Assembly: GCF_004145845.1 (NCBI RefSeq)
Contig: NZ_SELP01000002.1
Coordinates: forward strand, 124,001-188,000
Source: Loktanella sp. IMCC34160
GTDB taxonomy: Bacteria > Pseudomonadota > Alphaproteobacteria > Rhodobacterales > Rhodobacteraceae
DNA length: 64,000 nt
Direction of reading: 5' to 3'
A model generated the notes under the pieces. That model searched no databases. It was not told the origin of the DNA and saw nothing but the letters and a program-made list of their open reading frames with translations. The translations under genes were made by a program, and so were the position numbers. This document shows positions 18,021 to 26,640 of this stretch, in pieces; positions within the stretch are counted from its first letter, which is position 1; the number at the start of each line of letters is the position of its first letter.

Positions 18021-18953
18021 ATGTCGCTATTGAAGCGGTGGTTTCTGTCGTTCGGCTTTGGCGTGGCCTTGGCCGGTTCGGCTTGGGCGAACGAACTGGA
18101 AACCTGCGAATACCTTTCGGGCGTGAACGATCCCTTCCTCTGCACCACCGCACTGGAGTTTGGCGGCCAGGCGGCGGTGATCCGGGACAGTCTGATGGCC
18201 CTGCATGGTGGCGCGACCTTCCCGACCTCGACCCAGACCGAGACGGTGTCGACCCGGGGCGGCAACACCCCCTATTCGGGGCGGGCGATGGTTGCGGCGC
18301 AGGCGACCTTTGGCAGTTTCACCGGCAACAACCAATATCTGATCCTTGGCGCGGACCGGCCGTCGGGCCGCGGGCAGATCGGGCTCATGGTTCTGGCAGG
18401 CAATTCGTCGATCACGCCGCCCGCATCGCCCGTTGTGACCCGGCAGGAAGTGCTGTTCGGGCCCTATTTCTCGACCCAGTTGAACAATGGCGATTATCTG
18501 GACGGGTATCTGCTGTATGGCCGTCCGAATTACACGGTCGCGTATGTGCCGTCACAAGGCGAAAGCACCACCGCCGCGCTGACATGGTCGCGGGTCATGG
18601 AGCGGGATGGGTTTATGGTGGTCCCGCTGGCCGGGTTGTCGGTCAAACGGGAACGGCCCACGGGCAGCAGCCGGATCGACGCGACGGTGCTGACCCTTGG
18701 GACGACCGCGCAACAAACCCCGGTGCGCACAAATAACGGTTACCGGATGAATTTCGGCCGGCTGGAACTGGATATCGGTCACTACGCGGACAGTTTCGGC
18801 AACAGTATCGGCTATGTCGCGCCCCGGGTCGCCTTTGGGGCCAATTTTGCGCAGGACAATGGTGCCGTCTTCGGGGTGACGGTCGGGCTGACCGCCGCGT
18901 CGGACAAGACCGCGATCCTCAACGCGCAGGCGATGTACCGGTTCGAGTTTTAG
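18021..18953 (+). CDS. Predicted outer-membrane beta-barrel protein
   Basis: 310 residues with a signal peptide (MSLLKRWFLSFGFGVALAG ... AWA), a Cys-containing N-terminal segment, and a run of alternating aromatic/hydrophobic strands ending in MYRFEF. A terminal Phe is the usual BAM recognition signal of outer-membrane barrels. The C-terminal part resembles autotransporter-type barrels, but no passenger is present. GGAGGG at 18011-18016 supports ATG 18021 (or 18018). Confidence 0.65.
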   Translation: MSLLKRWFLSFGFGVALAGSAWANELETCEYLSGVNDPFLCTTALEFGGQAAVIRDSLMALHGGATFPTSTQTETVSTRGGNTPYSGRAMVAAQATFGSFTGNNQYLILGADRPSGRGQIGLMVLAGNSSITPPASPVVTRQEVLFGPYFSTQLNNGDYLDGYLLYGRPNYTVAYVPSQGESTTAALTWSRVMERDGFMVVPLAGLSVKRERPTGSSRIDATVLTLGTTAQQTPVRTNNGYRMNFGRLELDIGHYADSFGNSIGYVAPRVAFGANFAQDNGAVFGVTVGLTAASDKTAILNAQAMYRFEF

Positions 18954-18956
18954 GGC

Positions 18957-19054
18957 GTCTGACGAAAACAGGAAGCATCAGGTATCACCTAACGCGTTGA
19001 AATCTATGATTTCAGGCAGCGCTAGGTGATTTAGATTTTTCGCATGACGCTCTA
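18957..19054. repeat. Large imperfect palindrome between convergent genes
   Basis: The outer arms GCGTC.GACGAAAA and TTTTCGCATGACGC, the middle arms ATCACCTAACGC and GCGCTAGGTGAT (11 of 12 pair), and the inner perfect stem TGAAATC/GATTTCA with a TAT loop build one long hairpin of nearly 100 bases. It fills the gap between the convergent barrel and AlkD-like genes, so it probably ends transcription in both directions. It could also be a dispersed repeat. Confidence 0.6.
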
Positions 19055-19729
19055 GGGCAGGTATTTCCCGGCTTCCTTGCGGGCGAAGGGCTTCATCGCC
19101 GCACCGTGTTCGGCAAGGAAGGCGCGGGTGCGGTCCGGGTCGTGCTTTGACAGATCGCGCAGCCACCATGCGATGGCCTTTTGAATGAACCAGTCCCGGT
19201 CGGGGACATAACCCGCCGCCCAGTCCAGCACCCTGTCGCGGATCGCCAGATCTTCGGGTTTCGGGTTGTTCTGCTTGGTCCAGGGCAGGGTAATGACCAG
19301 CGCGGCGCGGCGGGTCCATTTGTGTTCGGACGTGGTCCAGCCTTCGACCTCGTCAATGCGGGTGGGGTCCGCGACCAGCCGTTTCATCCCGGCCATGCAG
19401 ACATGATCGGCAATCGCCCAGCAGTCGAAATCGGGCACCCAGCGGCAGATCAGGTCCCACACGGCGTCATCCGGCCGAATGCGGGCCTGTGTCAGTAGTT
19501 TGGCAGCGGCCAAACGGGCCTCGTAGATGTTGGTTTGCCAAAGCTCGTCGGCCAGACGCACCCGGTCTTCAACCGACAGGGTCTGCCGCCAGGTCTTGGT
19601 CAGATCGTTGATCGACGGGTTGGTGACGCCCAGATAGGGGCGGTCGACCTTGTGATAGGCGGCGGACCCTTCGGCGCGGCCGGGTTCGATGTGCTGCTCC
19701 AGCGCGGCAAGGGCCTCGGCGACCTGCAT
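19052..19729 (-). CDS. DNA alkylation repair protein, AlkD-like
   Basis: 225 residues of helical HEAT-like repeats with the AlkD/AlkC-type pattern (YHKVDRPYLGV, NIYEARLAAAKLL, DFDCWAIADHVC, WTRRAALVITLPW, WFIQKAIAWWLRDLS). AlkD removes bulky alkylated bases without base flipping. The ATG overlaps the glmS TGA by one base (TGATG), so it is translated as the last gene of glmU-glmS. Confidence 0.85.
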   Translation of the reverse strand: MQVAEALAALEQHIEPGRAEGSAAYHKVDRPYLGVTNPSINDLTKTWRQTLSVEDRVRLADELWQTNIYEARLAAAKLLTQARIRPDDAVWDLICRWVPDFDCWAIADHVCMAGMKRLVADPTRIDEVEGWTTSEHKWTRRAALVITLPWTKQNNPKPEDLAIRDRVLDWAAGYVPDRDWFIQKAIAWWLRDLSKHDPDRTRAFLAEHGAAMKPFARKEAGKYLP

Positions 19730-21546
19730 CACTCGACCGTCACGGATTTGGCAAGGTTGCGCGGCTGGTCCACATCCGTGCCCTTTGCGACAGCAGTGTA
19801 ATAGGCCAGAAGCTGTGCCGGGATCGCATATAGGATCGGCGCAAGGTCAGCGGCGATTTCGGGCATGGTGATCGTCTGCCAGACCCCATCGCCGGCCTGC
19901 GCAATGCCGGTCCGGTCCGAGATCAAGAGCACCTTGCCGCCCCGCGCCATCACCTCTTCCATGTTCGATACGGTCTTGTCGAACAGGGCGTCACGCGGTG
20001 CCATGACGATCACCGGAACGGTCTTGTCGACCAGCGCGATCGGGCCGTGCTTCAGTTCGCCCGATGCATAAGCTTCGGCGTGGATGTAACTGATTTCCTT
20101 CAGTTTTAATGCCCCTTCAAGGGCGAGCGGATACATCTGCCCACGGCCAAGGAACAGGATATCCCGCGCCTCTGCCAGTTGGCGGGCAATGTTGCGGCAT
20201 TCCTCTTCGATCCCCAGCGCCTGGTTCAGAAGGCCCGGCAGGGTCGTCAGGGCCTCCAGCCGTTCCGCGACCTCCTCGGCCCCGATGATGCCGCGTGCCT
20301 TGGCCGCGTCCAGCACCAGCATTTTCAGGACGGTCAACTGGCAGGTGAACGCCTTGGTCGAGGCAACGCCAACCTCGACCCCCGCCAGGATCGGCAGAGC
20401 AAGGTCGCTTTCCCGCGCGATGGAGCTTTCGGCGACGTTCACGACCGAAACGATGCTGTCGGCCTTGTCCCGGCAATAACGCAGGGCGGCGAGCGTATCG
20501 GCGGTTTCGCCGGACTGGCTGACGAAAACCGCCATGGTTCCGGGAGATACCGGGGGTTCACGATAGCGGAATTCAGACGCCACATCGACGTCGACCGGCA
20601 ATCGGGCGACCTGTTCGAACCAGTATTTGGCGACCACACAGGCGTAATAGGCCGTGCCACAGGCCACCATGGTGATCCGGTCGATGCGGGCCCAGTCGAT
20701 GCCGGGGGCGGGCAGTGAGACATTCCCCCCCGACACATAGTGGTTCAGCGCCCCGGTCAACACGGTGGGTTGTTCCGCGATTTCCTTGGCCATGAAATGC
20801 TTATAACCGCCCTTGTCCACCGCCGCGGCGTCGATCTGGACGGTCTTGATGGGGCGGTTGGCCAGCTTGCCCGCCGCATCGCGGATTTCGACGCCCGCGC
20901 GGGTCACGACGGCCCAGTCACCTTCCTCCAGATAGGTGATCCGGTCGGTCATGGGGGCCAGCGCAATCGCGTCGGAGCCCACGAACATCTCGCCGTCGCC
21001 ATGTCCGATGGCCAGCGGGCTGCCCTTGCGGGCGGCGATCATCAGGTCGTCTTCACCGTCGAAAAGGAACAGCAGGGCATAGGCCCCGTCCAGCCGGGCA
21101 AGCGTCGCCTCGACGGCCTTCTGGGGTGTAAGCCCCTGATTCATATAATCTTCGCACAGAAGGGCCACGGTTTCCGTATCGGTTTCCGTTGTGTGGGGAA
21201 TGCCCTTTGCGTCAAGATCAGCGCGCAATTCCCGGAAATTTTCGATGATCCCGTTATGAACAACGGCCACGCGCCCGGCGCGGTGGGGGTGGGCATTGGC
21301 CTCGGTCGCGGCGCCATGGGTGGCCCAGCGGGTGTGGCCGATCCCGGCCTTGCCCGCCAGCGGGTTGTGCACAAGGTGATCGGAGAGGTTCACCAGCTTG
21401 CCCACCGCGCGGCGGCGGTCCAGCACGCCCTCGTTCACGGTGGCGATGCCTGCGCTGTCATAGCCGCGATATTCCAGCCGCTTGAGCGCCTCGACAAGGA
21501 TCGGGGCGGCTTCGTGCGTGCCCAGAACGCCGACAATACCACACAT
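19729..21546 (-). CDS. glmS: Glucosamine-6-phosphate synthase GlmS
   Basis: Makes glucosamine-6-phosphate from fructose-6-phosphate and glutamine, the first step to UDP-GlcNAc. The 605-residue protein begins MCGIVGVLG, where Cys2 is the glutaminase nucleophile, followed by two SIS sugar-isomerase domains (GCGTAYYAC, SQSGETADT, GRGQMYPLALEGALKLKE) and the usual C-terminal LAKSVTVE. It starts 3 bases after glmU; the two are one operon with the AlkD-like gene. Confidence 0.97.
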   Translation of the reverse strand: MCGIVGVLGTHEAAPILVEALKRLEYRGYDSAGIATVNEGVLDRRRAVGKLVNLSDHLVHNPLAGKAGIGHTRWATHGAATEANAHPHRAGRVAVVHNGIIENFRELRADLDAKGIPHTTETDTETVALLCEDYMNQGLTPQKAVEATLARLDGAYALLFLFDGEDDLMIAARKGSPLAIGHGDGEMFVGSDAIALAPMTDRITYLEEGDWAVVTRAGVEIRDAAGKLANRPIKTVQIDAAAVDKGGYKHFMAKEIAEQPTVLTGALNHYVSGGNVSLPAPGIDWARIDRITMVACGTAYYACVVAKYWFEQVARLPVDVDVASEFRYREPPVSPGTMAVFVSQSGETADTLAALRYCRDKADSIVSVVNVAESSIARESDLALPILAGVEVGVASTKAFTCQLTVLKMLVLDAAKARGIIGAEEVAERLEALTTLPGLLNQALGIEEECRNIARQLAEARDILFLGRGQMYPLALEGALKLKEISYIHAEAYASGELKHGPIALVDKTVPVIVMAPRDALFDKTVSNMEEVMARGGKVLLISDRTGIAQAGDGVWQTITMPEIAADLAPILYAIPAQLLAYYTAVAKGTDVDQPRNLAKSVTVE

Positions 21547-21549
21547 GGG

Positions 21550-22905
21550 TTAGCTGTCCTTCTTCTGTTGCGCCGCCTTGCGGGCGCGCAGTTTGTCGAA
21601 CAGGCGCTTGGCCAGTCCGGGCTTGTTTTCCTGCTTGGCGCGGCTGATCGCCATCGCGCCCGCGGGGACATCAGTGGTGACAACCGTGCCCGTGGCCGAC
21701 ATGGAATCGTCGCCCATCGTGACCGGGGCCACAAGCATGGTGTTCGACCCGATAAAGACCCGTTTGCCGATGGTCGTCCGGTGCTTGAACACCCCGTCAT
21801 AATTACAGGTGATCGTGCCCGCGCCGATGTTGGTCTTTTCGCCCACGTGGGCGTCGCCGACATAGGACAGGTGGTTGATCTTGGCCCCTTCGTCGACTTG
21901 CGCGTTCTTCACCTCGACAAAGTTGCCGATGTGCACGTCCTCGGCCAATTCCGCTCCGGGGCGGAGCCGGGCGAAGGGGCCTACGATCGCGCCGCGGCTG
22001 ACATGGCAGCCTTCGAGATGGGTGAAGGCCCGGATACGGGCACCGCTTTCGATGGTCACGCCGGGCCCGAAAACCACGTTGGGTTCGATCACCGCGTCCC
22101 GCCCAATGACCGTGTCAAAGGCGAAATGCACGGTGTCCGGGGCGGTCAGGGTCACGCCGATGTCCAGCGCCTCTGCCCGTGCGCGGGCTTGAAAGGCGGC
22201 CTCGGCGGCGGCCAGATCGGCGCGGGAATTGACACCCAGAGTCTCTTCTTCGGCGCAGGTGACGGCGGTGGCGGATAGGCCCTTGGCGCGGGCCAGTTCG
22301 ACCACGTCCGTCAGGTAGTATTCGCCCGAAGCATTGTTGTTTTCCAGCGCCGCGCAGAGGTCGAACAGAGCGGGTGCAGATGCACAAAGAACGCCACTAT
22401 TGCAAAGGGTTATCGCGCGTTCTTCGTCCGATGCGTCCTTGAATTCGACGATCCGGGTCAGGCTTTTCCCTTCCATCACCAAACGGCCATAGCGGGCGGG
22501 ATCACCGGGTTCAAACCCCAGGACCACAACATCATGCGCGGCGCGGGCGGCGATCATCGCCTCCAGCGTTTCGGGGCGGATAAAGGGGGTGTCGCCGTAA
22601 AGAACGATCGCCTCTCCATCAAAACCCTGCAACGCGGGGGCGGCCTGGGCGACGGCGTGGCCGGTGCCCAGCTGTTCGGCCTGAATGACCACATCGGCCT
22701 CGGGCGTCCAGTCCTGCGCGGCGGCTGTCACCGCCTCGGCCCCATGTCCGGCGACGATCACCACACGCGATGGCGACAGCGACGCGCCCGATTGCAGGGC
22801 GTGAACCAGCAGCGGCGCACCCGCGACCTCGTGCAGGACCTTGGGCAGATCGGAATTCATCCGGGTGCCCTGTCCGGCGGCCAATACGATCAATGCGGTT
22901 GCCAT
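21550..22905 (-). CDS. glmU: Bifunctional GlcN-1-P acetyltransferase / UDP-GlcNAc pyrophosphorylase GlmU
   Basis: Makes UDP-GlcNAc for peptidoglycan and lipopolysaccharide. The 451-residue protein has the uridylyltransferase motif LAAGQGTRMNSDLPKVLH at the N-terminus and a left-handed beta-helix acetyltransferase domain with hexapeptide repeats and NYDGVFKHRT in the C-terminal half. The frame is open upstream to 22968, but MATALIVLAAG and AAGGAA set the start at 22905. Confidence 0.96.
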   Translation of the reverse strand: MATALIVLAAGQGTRMNSDLPKVLHEVAGAPLLVHALQSGASLSPSRVVIVAGHGAEAVTAAAQDWTPEADVVIQAEQLGTGHAVAQAAPALQGFDGEAIVLYGDTPFIRPETLEAMIAARAAHDVVVLGFEPGDPARYGRLVMEGKSLTRIVEFKDASDEERAITLCNSGVLCASAPALFDLCAALENNNASGEYYLTDVVELARAKGLSATAVTCAEEETLGVNSRADLAAAEAAFQARARAEALDIGVTLTAPDTVHFAFDTVIGRDAVIEPNVVFGPGVTIESGARIRAFTHLEGCHVSRGAIVGPFARLRPGAELAEDVHIGNFVEVKNAQVDEGAKINHLSYVGDAHVGEKTNIGAGTITCNYDGVFKHRTTIGKRVFIGSNTMLVAPVTMGDDSMSATGTVVTTDVPAGAMAISRAKQENKPGLAKRLFDKLRARKAAQQKKDS

Positions 22906-23044
22906 GCCTGTTTCCTTGTTCTGCCCGGCCTTCTGCGCCTCTTCTACCCGGCTTTGGCCGGGGCGCAAGTTTTGGGGGCTTCACAACAGTTTTCGGATCG
23001 TTACACCAGACCCGATCAATGGGGAAATTCAGGGGGCGGCGCCC

Positions 23045-23707
23045 ATGCGCACGGTTATTTTCGATCTGGACGGAACGCTGGCCGATACCAGCCGCGACCT
23101 GATCAATGCGGCGAACCACTGTTTTCGCGGTTTGGGGCTGGGCGATGTGCTGACCCATCCCGCCGATGCCCCGACAGCGATGCGGGGCGGGCGGGCGATG
23201 CTGACCCTTGGATTTGGCCGGACCGGCAGTCACGGAGAAGACGAGATCGACCGGCAATATCCCATCCTGCTGGAGGCCTATGGGCGCGACCTGTCGCGCC
23301 ATACCACCCTGTTTCCGGGCACCATGGCGGCGGTCGGGGCGCTGCGGGGCGATGGGTTCGCGGTGGGCATCTGCACCAACAAGCCCGAGGGATTGGCCGA
23401 ACGGCTGATGCGCGACCTTGGCGTGCGTGACGCGTTCGGATCGCTGGTCGGGGCCGACACGCTGCCAGTGCGCAAGCCCGATCCCGCGCCATTTGTCGAG
23501 GCCGTGCGCAGGGCAGGGGGCAACCCGACCCGCGCCCTTCTGGTGGGCGATACGGTGACCGACCGTGAAACCGCGCGGGCCGCGGGGGTGCCCTCGGTGC
23601 TGGTGACCTTCGGCCCCTTGGGCCGGGCGGTCGAAGACCTCGCGCCCGAGGCGCTGATCGACGACTTCGCTGAATTGCCAGCGGTCGCGGCCCGTCTGCT
23701 GTCCTAG
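23045..23707 (+). CDS. gph: HAD phosphatase, phosphoglycolate phosphatase type
   Basis: 220-residue HAD hydrolase with FDLDGTLADT (nucleophile Asp at residue 7), the second motif ICTNKPEGLAE, and the terminal motif LLVGDTVTDRETARAAGV. Closest by length and motifs to phosphoglycolate phosphatase, which clears 2-phosphoglycolate. The substrate is inferred. Divergent from glmU across 139 bases. The frame is open upstream to 22841 but only the ATG at 23045 gives the HAD start. Confidence 0.8.
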   Translation: MRTVIFDLDGTLADTSRDLINAANHCFRGLGLGDVLTHPADAPTAMRGGRAMLTLGFGRTGSHGEDEIDRQYPILLEAYGRDLSRHTTLFPGTMAAVGALRGDGFAVGICTNKPEGLAERLMRDLGVRDAFGSLVGADTLPVRKPDPAPFVEAVRRAGGNPTRALLVGDTVTDRETARAAGVPSVLVTFGPLGRAVEDLAPEALIDDFAELPAVAARLLS

Positions 23708-23710
23708 GGC

Positions 23711-23846
23711 GGTGGGTTGAAACCCACCTTACAGTGAGGGGCGCTGCCCCTCGGCCCCTGGGGGCCTCACCCCGGGATATTTCTGACCCAAAGAAGGGGC
23801 TGGCCCCTTTTGCCGTTGCGTTGGGTAAGTTGGGTTTCAACCCACC
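23711..23846. repeat. Paired-palindrome intergenic repeat, copy B
   Basis: Bounded by GGTGGGTTGAAACCCACC (23711-23728) and GTTGGGTTTCAACCCACC (23829-23846, one mismatch in its stem). Inside are GAGGGGC/GCCCCTC, a GGCCCC/GGGGCC hairpin, CACCCCGGGATATTT and TGACCCAAAGAAGGGG, shared with copy C. It starts 3 bases after the gph stop. Confidence 0.8.
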
Positions 23847-23893
23847 GTGACTGTATGGTTGACGGCGCCAGCCGCCCCGCCCAAGATCGCGCC

Positions 23894-25099
23894 ATGACAG
23901 AGGTATTCACAGGTTCGTTCACCCAGCAGGAACCGATCCCGGACGAGGGGATCGAAGCGGCGTTGCGCGTGATGCAAACGGGTCGGCTGCACCGTTACAA
24001 CACCGCCCCCGGAGAGATTGCCGAAACGGCCCTACTGGAGGAGGAATTCGCGCAGGCCACGGGCGCGAAATACTGCCTTGCGGTCGCCTCGGGCGGTTAT
24101 GCCATCGCGACCGCGCTAAGGGCCGCGGGAGTGCGGCCCGGCGATCCGGTCCTGACCAATGCCTTTACCCTTGCCCCTGTGCCGGGGGCCATTGCCAGTG
24201 TCGGCGCCGTGCCGGTCTTCGTCGGCGTGACAGTGGGGCTGGTGATCGACCTTGACGATCTTGCGGCCAAGGCGGGTCGGGCGAAGGTGCTTCTGTTGTC
24301 CCATATGCGGGGCCATATCTGCGACATGGCCGTGCTGATGGAGCTCTGCGACCGCGCCGGGATCACCGTGATCGAGGATTGCGCGCACACGATGGGCGCC
24401 CATTGGAACGGCACCCAGTCGGGCCGCTGGGGCCGGTTTGGCTGCTACTCCACCCAGACCTACAAGCACATGAATTCGGGTGAGGGTGGGTTCCTGATTT
24501 CCGACGATGCCGAGGCGATGGCCCGCGCCACGATCCTGTCTGGCAGCTACATGCTGTATGACCGGCACCGCGCCGCGCCGCCGCCGGAGGTGTTCGAGCG
24601 GGTGAAATATGAGACCCCGAATATCTCGGGCCGGATGGACAACCTGCGCGCCGCGATCCTGCGCCCACAATTGCGCCTTTTGTCGGAACAATGCGGCAAG
24701 TGGAACGCCCGTTACCGCGTGGTCGAGGCGGGCCTGCGCAATACCCCCGGTCTGACCCTGATCGACCGGCCCGAGGAGGAGGGCTTTGTCGCCTCGTCCT
24801 TCCAGTTCCTTTTGCGGGAGTGGTCCGAGGAGGCCATCGTCGAGGTCATCGCCCGCTGCGCCGGACGCGGGGTCGAGCTGAAATGGTTCGGATCGGCGGA
24901 ACCGGTCGGCTTTACCTCGCGCTATGACAGCTGGCGCTATGCCCCGATCGAGCGGATGCCGAAATCCGATGCGATACTGAAATCCATCGTCGATATGCGC
25001 CTGCCGCTGACCTTCAGCCTTGACGACTGCGCGCTGATTGGCCGGATCATCCGCGACGAGGTGTCCACTGTCTGGCAGGCGGAGGCGGCGACCGGGTGA
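23894..25099 (+). CDS. DegT/DnrJ/EryC1-family PLP aminotransferase
   Basis: 401 residues of the DegT/DnrJ/EryC1/StrS family, which aminates keto-sugars or makes AHBA-type precursors. Visible are the PLP-contacting VIEDCAHTMGAHW and the Schiff-base lysine K191 in TYKHMNSGEGG. No nucleotide-sugar genes are near, so a sugar substrate is not supported by context. Its stop overlaps the next gene by 4 bases (GTGA), so the two are coupled. The frame is open to 23810, but upstream sequence is repeat copy B. Confidence 0.85.
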   Translation: MTEVFTGSFTQQEPIPDEGIEAALRVMQTGRLHRYNTAPGEIAETALLEEEFAQATGAKYCLAVASGGYAIATALRAAGVRPGDPVLTNAFTLAPVPGAIASVGAVPVFVGVTVGLVIDLDDLAAKAGRAKVLLLSHMRGHICDMAVLMELCDRAGITVIEDCAHTMGAHWNGTQSGRWGRFGCYSTQTYKHMNSGEGGFLISDDAEAMARATILSGSYMLYDRHRAAPPPEVFERVKYETPNISGRMDNLRAAILRPQLRLLSEQCGKWNARYRVVEAGLRNTPGLTLIDRPEEEGFVASSFQFLLREWSEEAIVEVIARCAGRGVELKWFGSAEPVGFTSRYDSWRYAPIERMPKSDAILKSIVDMRLPLTFSLDDCALIGRIIRDEVSTVWQAEAATG

Positions 25100-25587
25100 C
25101 GCTGGAAGAGGTCGAAGAGGAGATCCGCGCAGCGCTGGCCCGGCTGGGTCACAGCGCGCCCGAGTTCCGGTTCGACCGCACCCCCTTTGGCGATGGCACC
25201 CCGCATGTCGAGGGCGACGGGCCGGAGTTCGACTGGGTCGTCTCCGAACGCGGGCAGGAATACGAACGTCGCCGGGTGGACGGGACCGAATTGCTGTTCA
25301 TCGCGCTGGAGGGGATCACCCGGCGGATGGCGCAGGACGCAGAGCTGCGCAGTCGGACCAACCTGCCCCGAAGCACCGTGCAGCGCGCCATGGGCCGCCC
25401 TGTCCGCGACAACTACAGCCGCCAGACCTGGATGGAGGGGCAGGCCCGCCTGATGGGCCATCTTCGCCCCCATTGGGAGGCCCGGGTTCGCGCCCATAAC
25501 GACGCGCTGTTGCGCCGGTTCCCCCTGACCCCGGACGAGGTGACCCATGCCCGGCGGCTTGATCTGTCGGAATTTGGGCTGGATTGA
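25096..25587 (+). CDS. Imm63-like (immunity protein 63) domain protein
   Basis: 163 residues. The middle part (PHVEGDGPEFDWVVSERGQE, then a DELLF-like GTELLFIALEGITRRMA, and later W.EGQARLMGHLRPHWE) follows the pattern I remember for the Imm63 family, found beside polymorphic toxins. No toxin gene is beside it. Start GTG 25096 overlaps the aminotransferase stop, which implies joint expression. It may protect against an unseen toxin or have been re-used as a partner of the aminotransferase. The assignment is from pattern memory only. Confidence 0.5.
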   Translation: MTLEEVEEEIRAALARLGHSAPEFRFDRTPFGDGTPHVEGDGPEFDWVVSERGQEYERRRVDGTELLFIALEGITRRMAQDAELRSRTNLPRSTVQRAMGRPVRDNYSRQTWMEGQARLMGHLRPHWEARVRAHNDALLRRFPLTPDEVTHARRLDLSEFGLD

Positions 25588-25593
25588 CCCGCC

Positions 25594-25664
25594 GTTGCAC
25601 CTGTGCCGCAGGAGGCCGGGTCCGGTTTTCCAGCCTTGTTCGCCGGGTGGGTGCAACCTAGGCT
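25594..25664 (+). promoter_or_regulatory. Candidate promoter and inverted repeat for the four-gene operon
   Basis: TTGTTC (25636-25641) and TAGGCT (25659-25664) are 17 bases apart, 28 bases before the next start codon. GTTGCACC (25594-25601) and GGTGCAAC (25650-25657) are a perfect 8-bp inverted repeat whose right arm lies between the -35 and -10, so a protein bound there, or a loop between the arms, could block the promoter. Confidence 0.4.
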
Positions 25665-25692
25665 GGTGCCCGAGGGGCAGGGAGAGTTTGGC

Positions 25693-26640
25693 GTGATCCG
25701 CACGGTTCTGGCGGCGATGTCGCAGCGGTACATGGATGTCAGCCTGAAATCCGGGCCGGGATTGCGTGTGCGCATCCTGGAGCGCCCGGGCCTGTGGATG
25801 GAGGCGGCGGCGCTTGAGGCGCTTTCGGCCGACCTGCGCCGGGTCGCCTCGCGCACCCTAGCCGAAGGCGGGCTGACCTACGGGGTTTTCGCCGCCGACC
25901 GCGCCCGGATGGGCCAAAGCATCATCACCCTTGTCACCCGCGCCGATGGCACGCCCGTCGCCTTCAACGCGCTGGCCGTGATGGAGCTGGACACCCAGCC
26001 GCGCCCGACCGAGGTGCTGCACCTTGGCCTTGTCATGGTGGACCCCGACGAACGGTCCCGATCCCTCTCCTGGGTGCTTTACGGACTGACCTGTTTCCTG
26101 ATCTTCTTTCGACGACAGTTCCGGCCGGTCTGGATTTCAAACGTCACCCAGGTGCCTGCCGTGGTTGGCATGGTGTCGGGGATGTTTTCGAACGTCTGGC
26201 CTGTGCCCGATGGCGGCCGCCGGACCCTGACCCACCTGATCCTTGCCCGCCGCATCATGGAGGGTCACCGCCATGTCTTCGGCGTCGGGCCAGAGGCCGG
26301 GTTTGACGAGGACCGGTTCGTGATCACCAATGCCTATACGGGTGGGTCGGATGACCTGAAAAAGACCTTTGATGATGCGCCCAAACACCGCGACGAGCGG
26401 TTCAACGCGTTCTGCGCCCAACAGCTTGATTACGACCGGGGCGATGACGTGATCCAGTTGGGACAAATGGATCTTGCCGCCATCGGTCGCTACCTGTCGC
26501 GCGAGGTTCCAAAGGGGCAGGTGCCCGGCCTGTTGATCACGGGCGGCATGGTGGCGCTGCGCCGGTTGATCCTGCCGCTTCTTTACTGGTCGGACAGTGG
26601 CCGGCAATGGGGCGTGTTGCGCCCGGCAAAGGACAGCTGA
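25693..26640 (+). CDS. Putative GNAT-like acyltransferase
   Basis: 315 residues. The segment at about 108-165 (HLGLVMVDPDERSRSLSWVLYGL, then WISNVTQVPAVVGM) has the strand-loop-helix look of the acyl-CoA site of GNAT enzymes, and overall shape recalls N-acyl amino acid synthases. This is a weak, fold-level resemblance. Start GTG 25693 follows GGGAGAG. The stop TGA abuts the ATG of the ThiF-like gene with no gap, so the products probably act together. Confidence 0.45.
   Translation: MIRTVLAAMSQRYMDVSLKSGPGLRVRILERPGLWMEAAALEALSADLRRVASRTLAEGGLTYGVFAADRARMGQSIITLVTRADGTPVAFNALAVMELDTQPRPTEVLHLGLVMVDPDERSRSLSWVLYGLTCFLIFFRRQFRPVWISNVTQVPAVVGMVSGMFSNVWPVPDGGRRTLTHLILARRIMEGHRHVFGVGPEAGFDEDRFVITNAYTGGSDDLKKTFDDAPKHRDERFNAFCAQQLDYDRGDDVIQLGQMDLAAIGRYLSREVPKGQVPGLLITGGMVALRRLILPLLYWSDSGRQWGVLRPAKDS

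Noticed and set aside
20740-22278. 512-codon plus-strand frame opposite glmS and glmU
   Set aside because: Shadow of two well-supported genes on the other strand.
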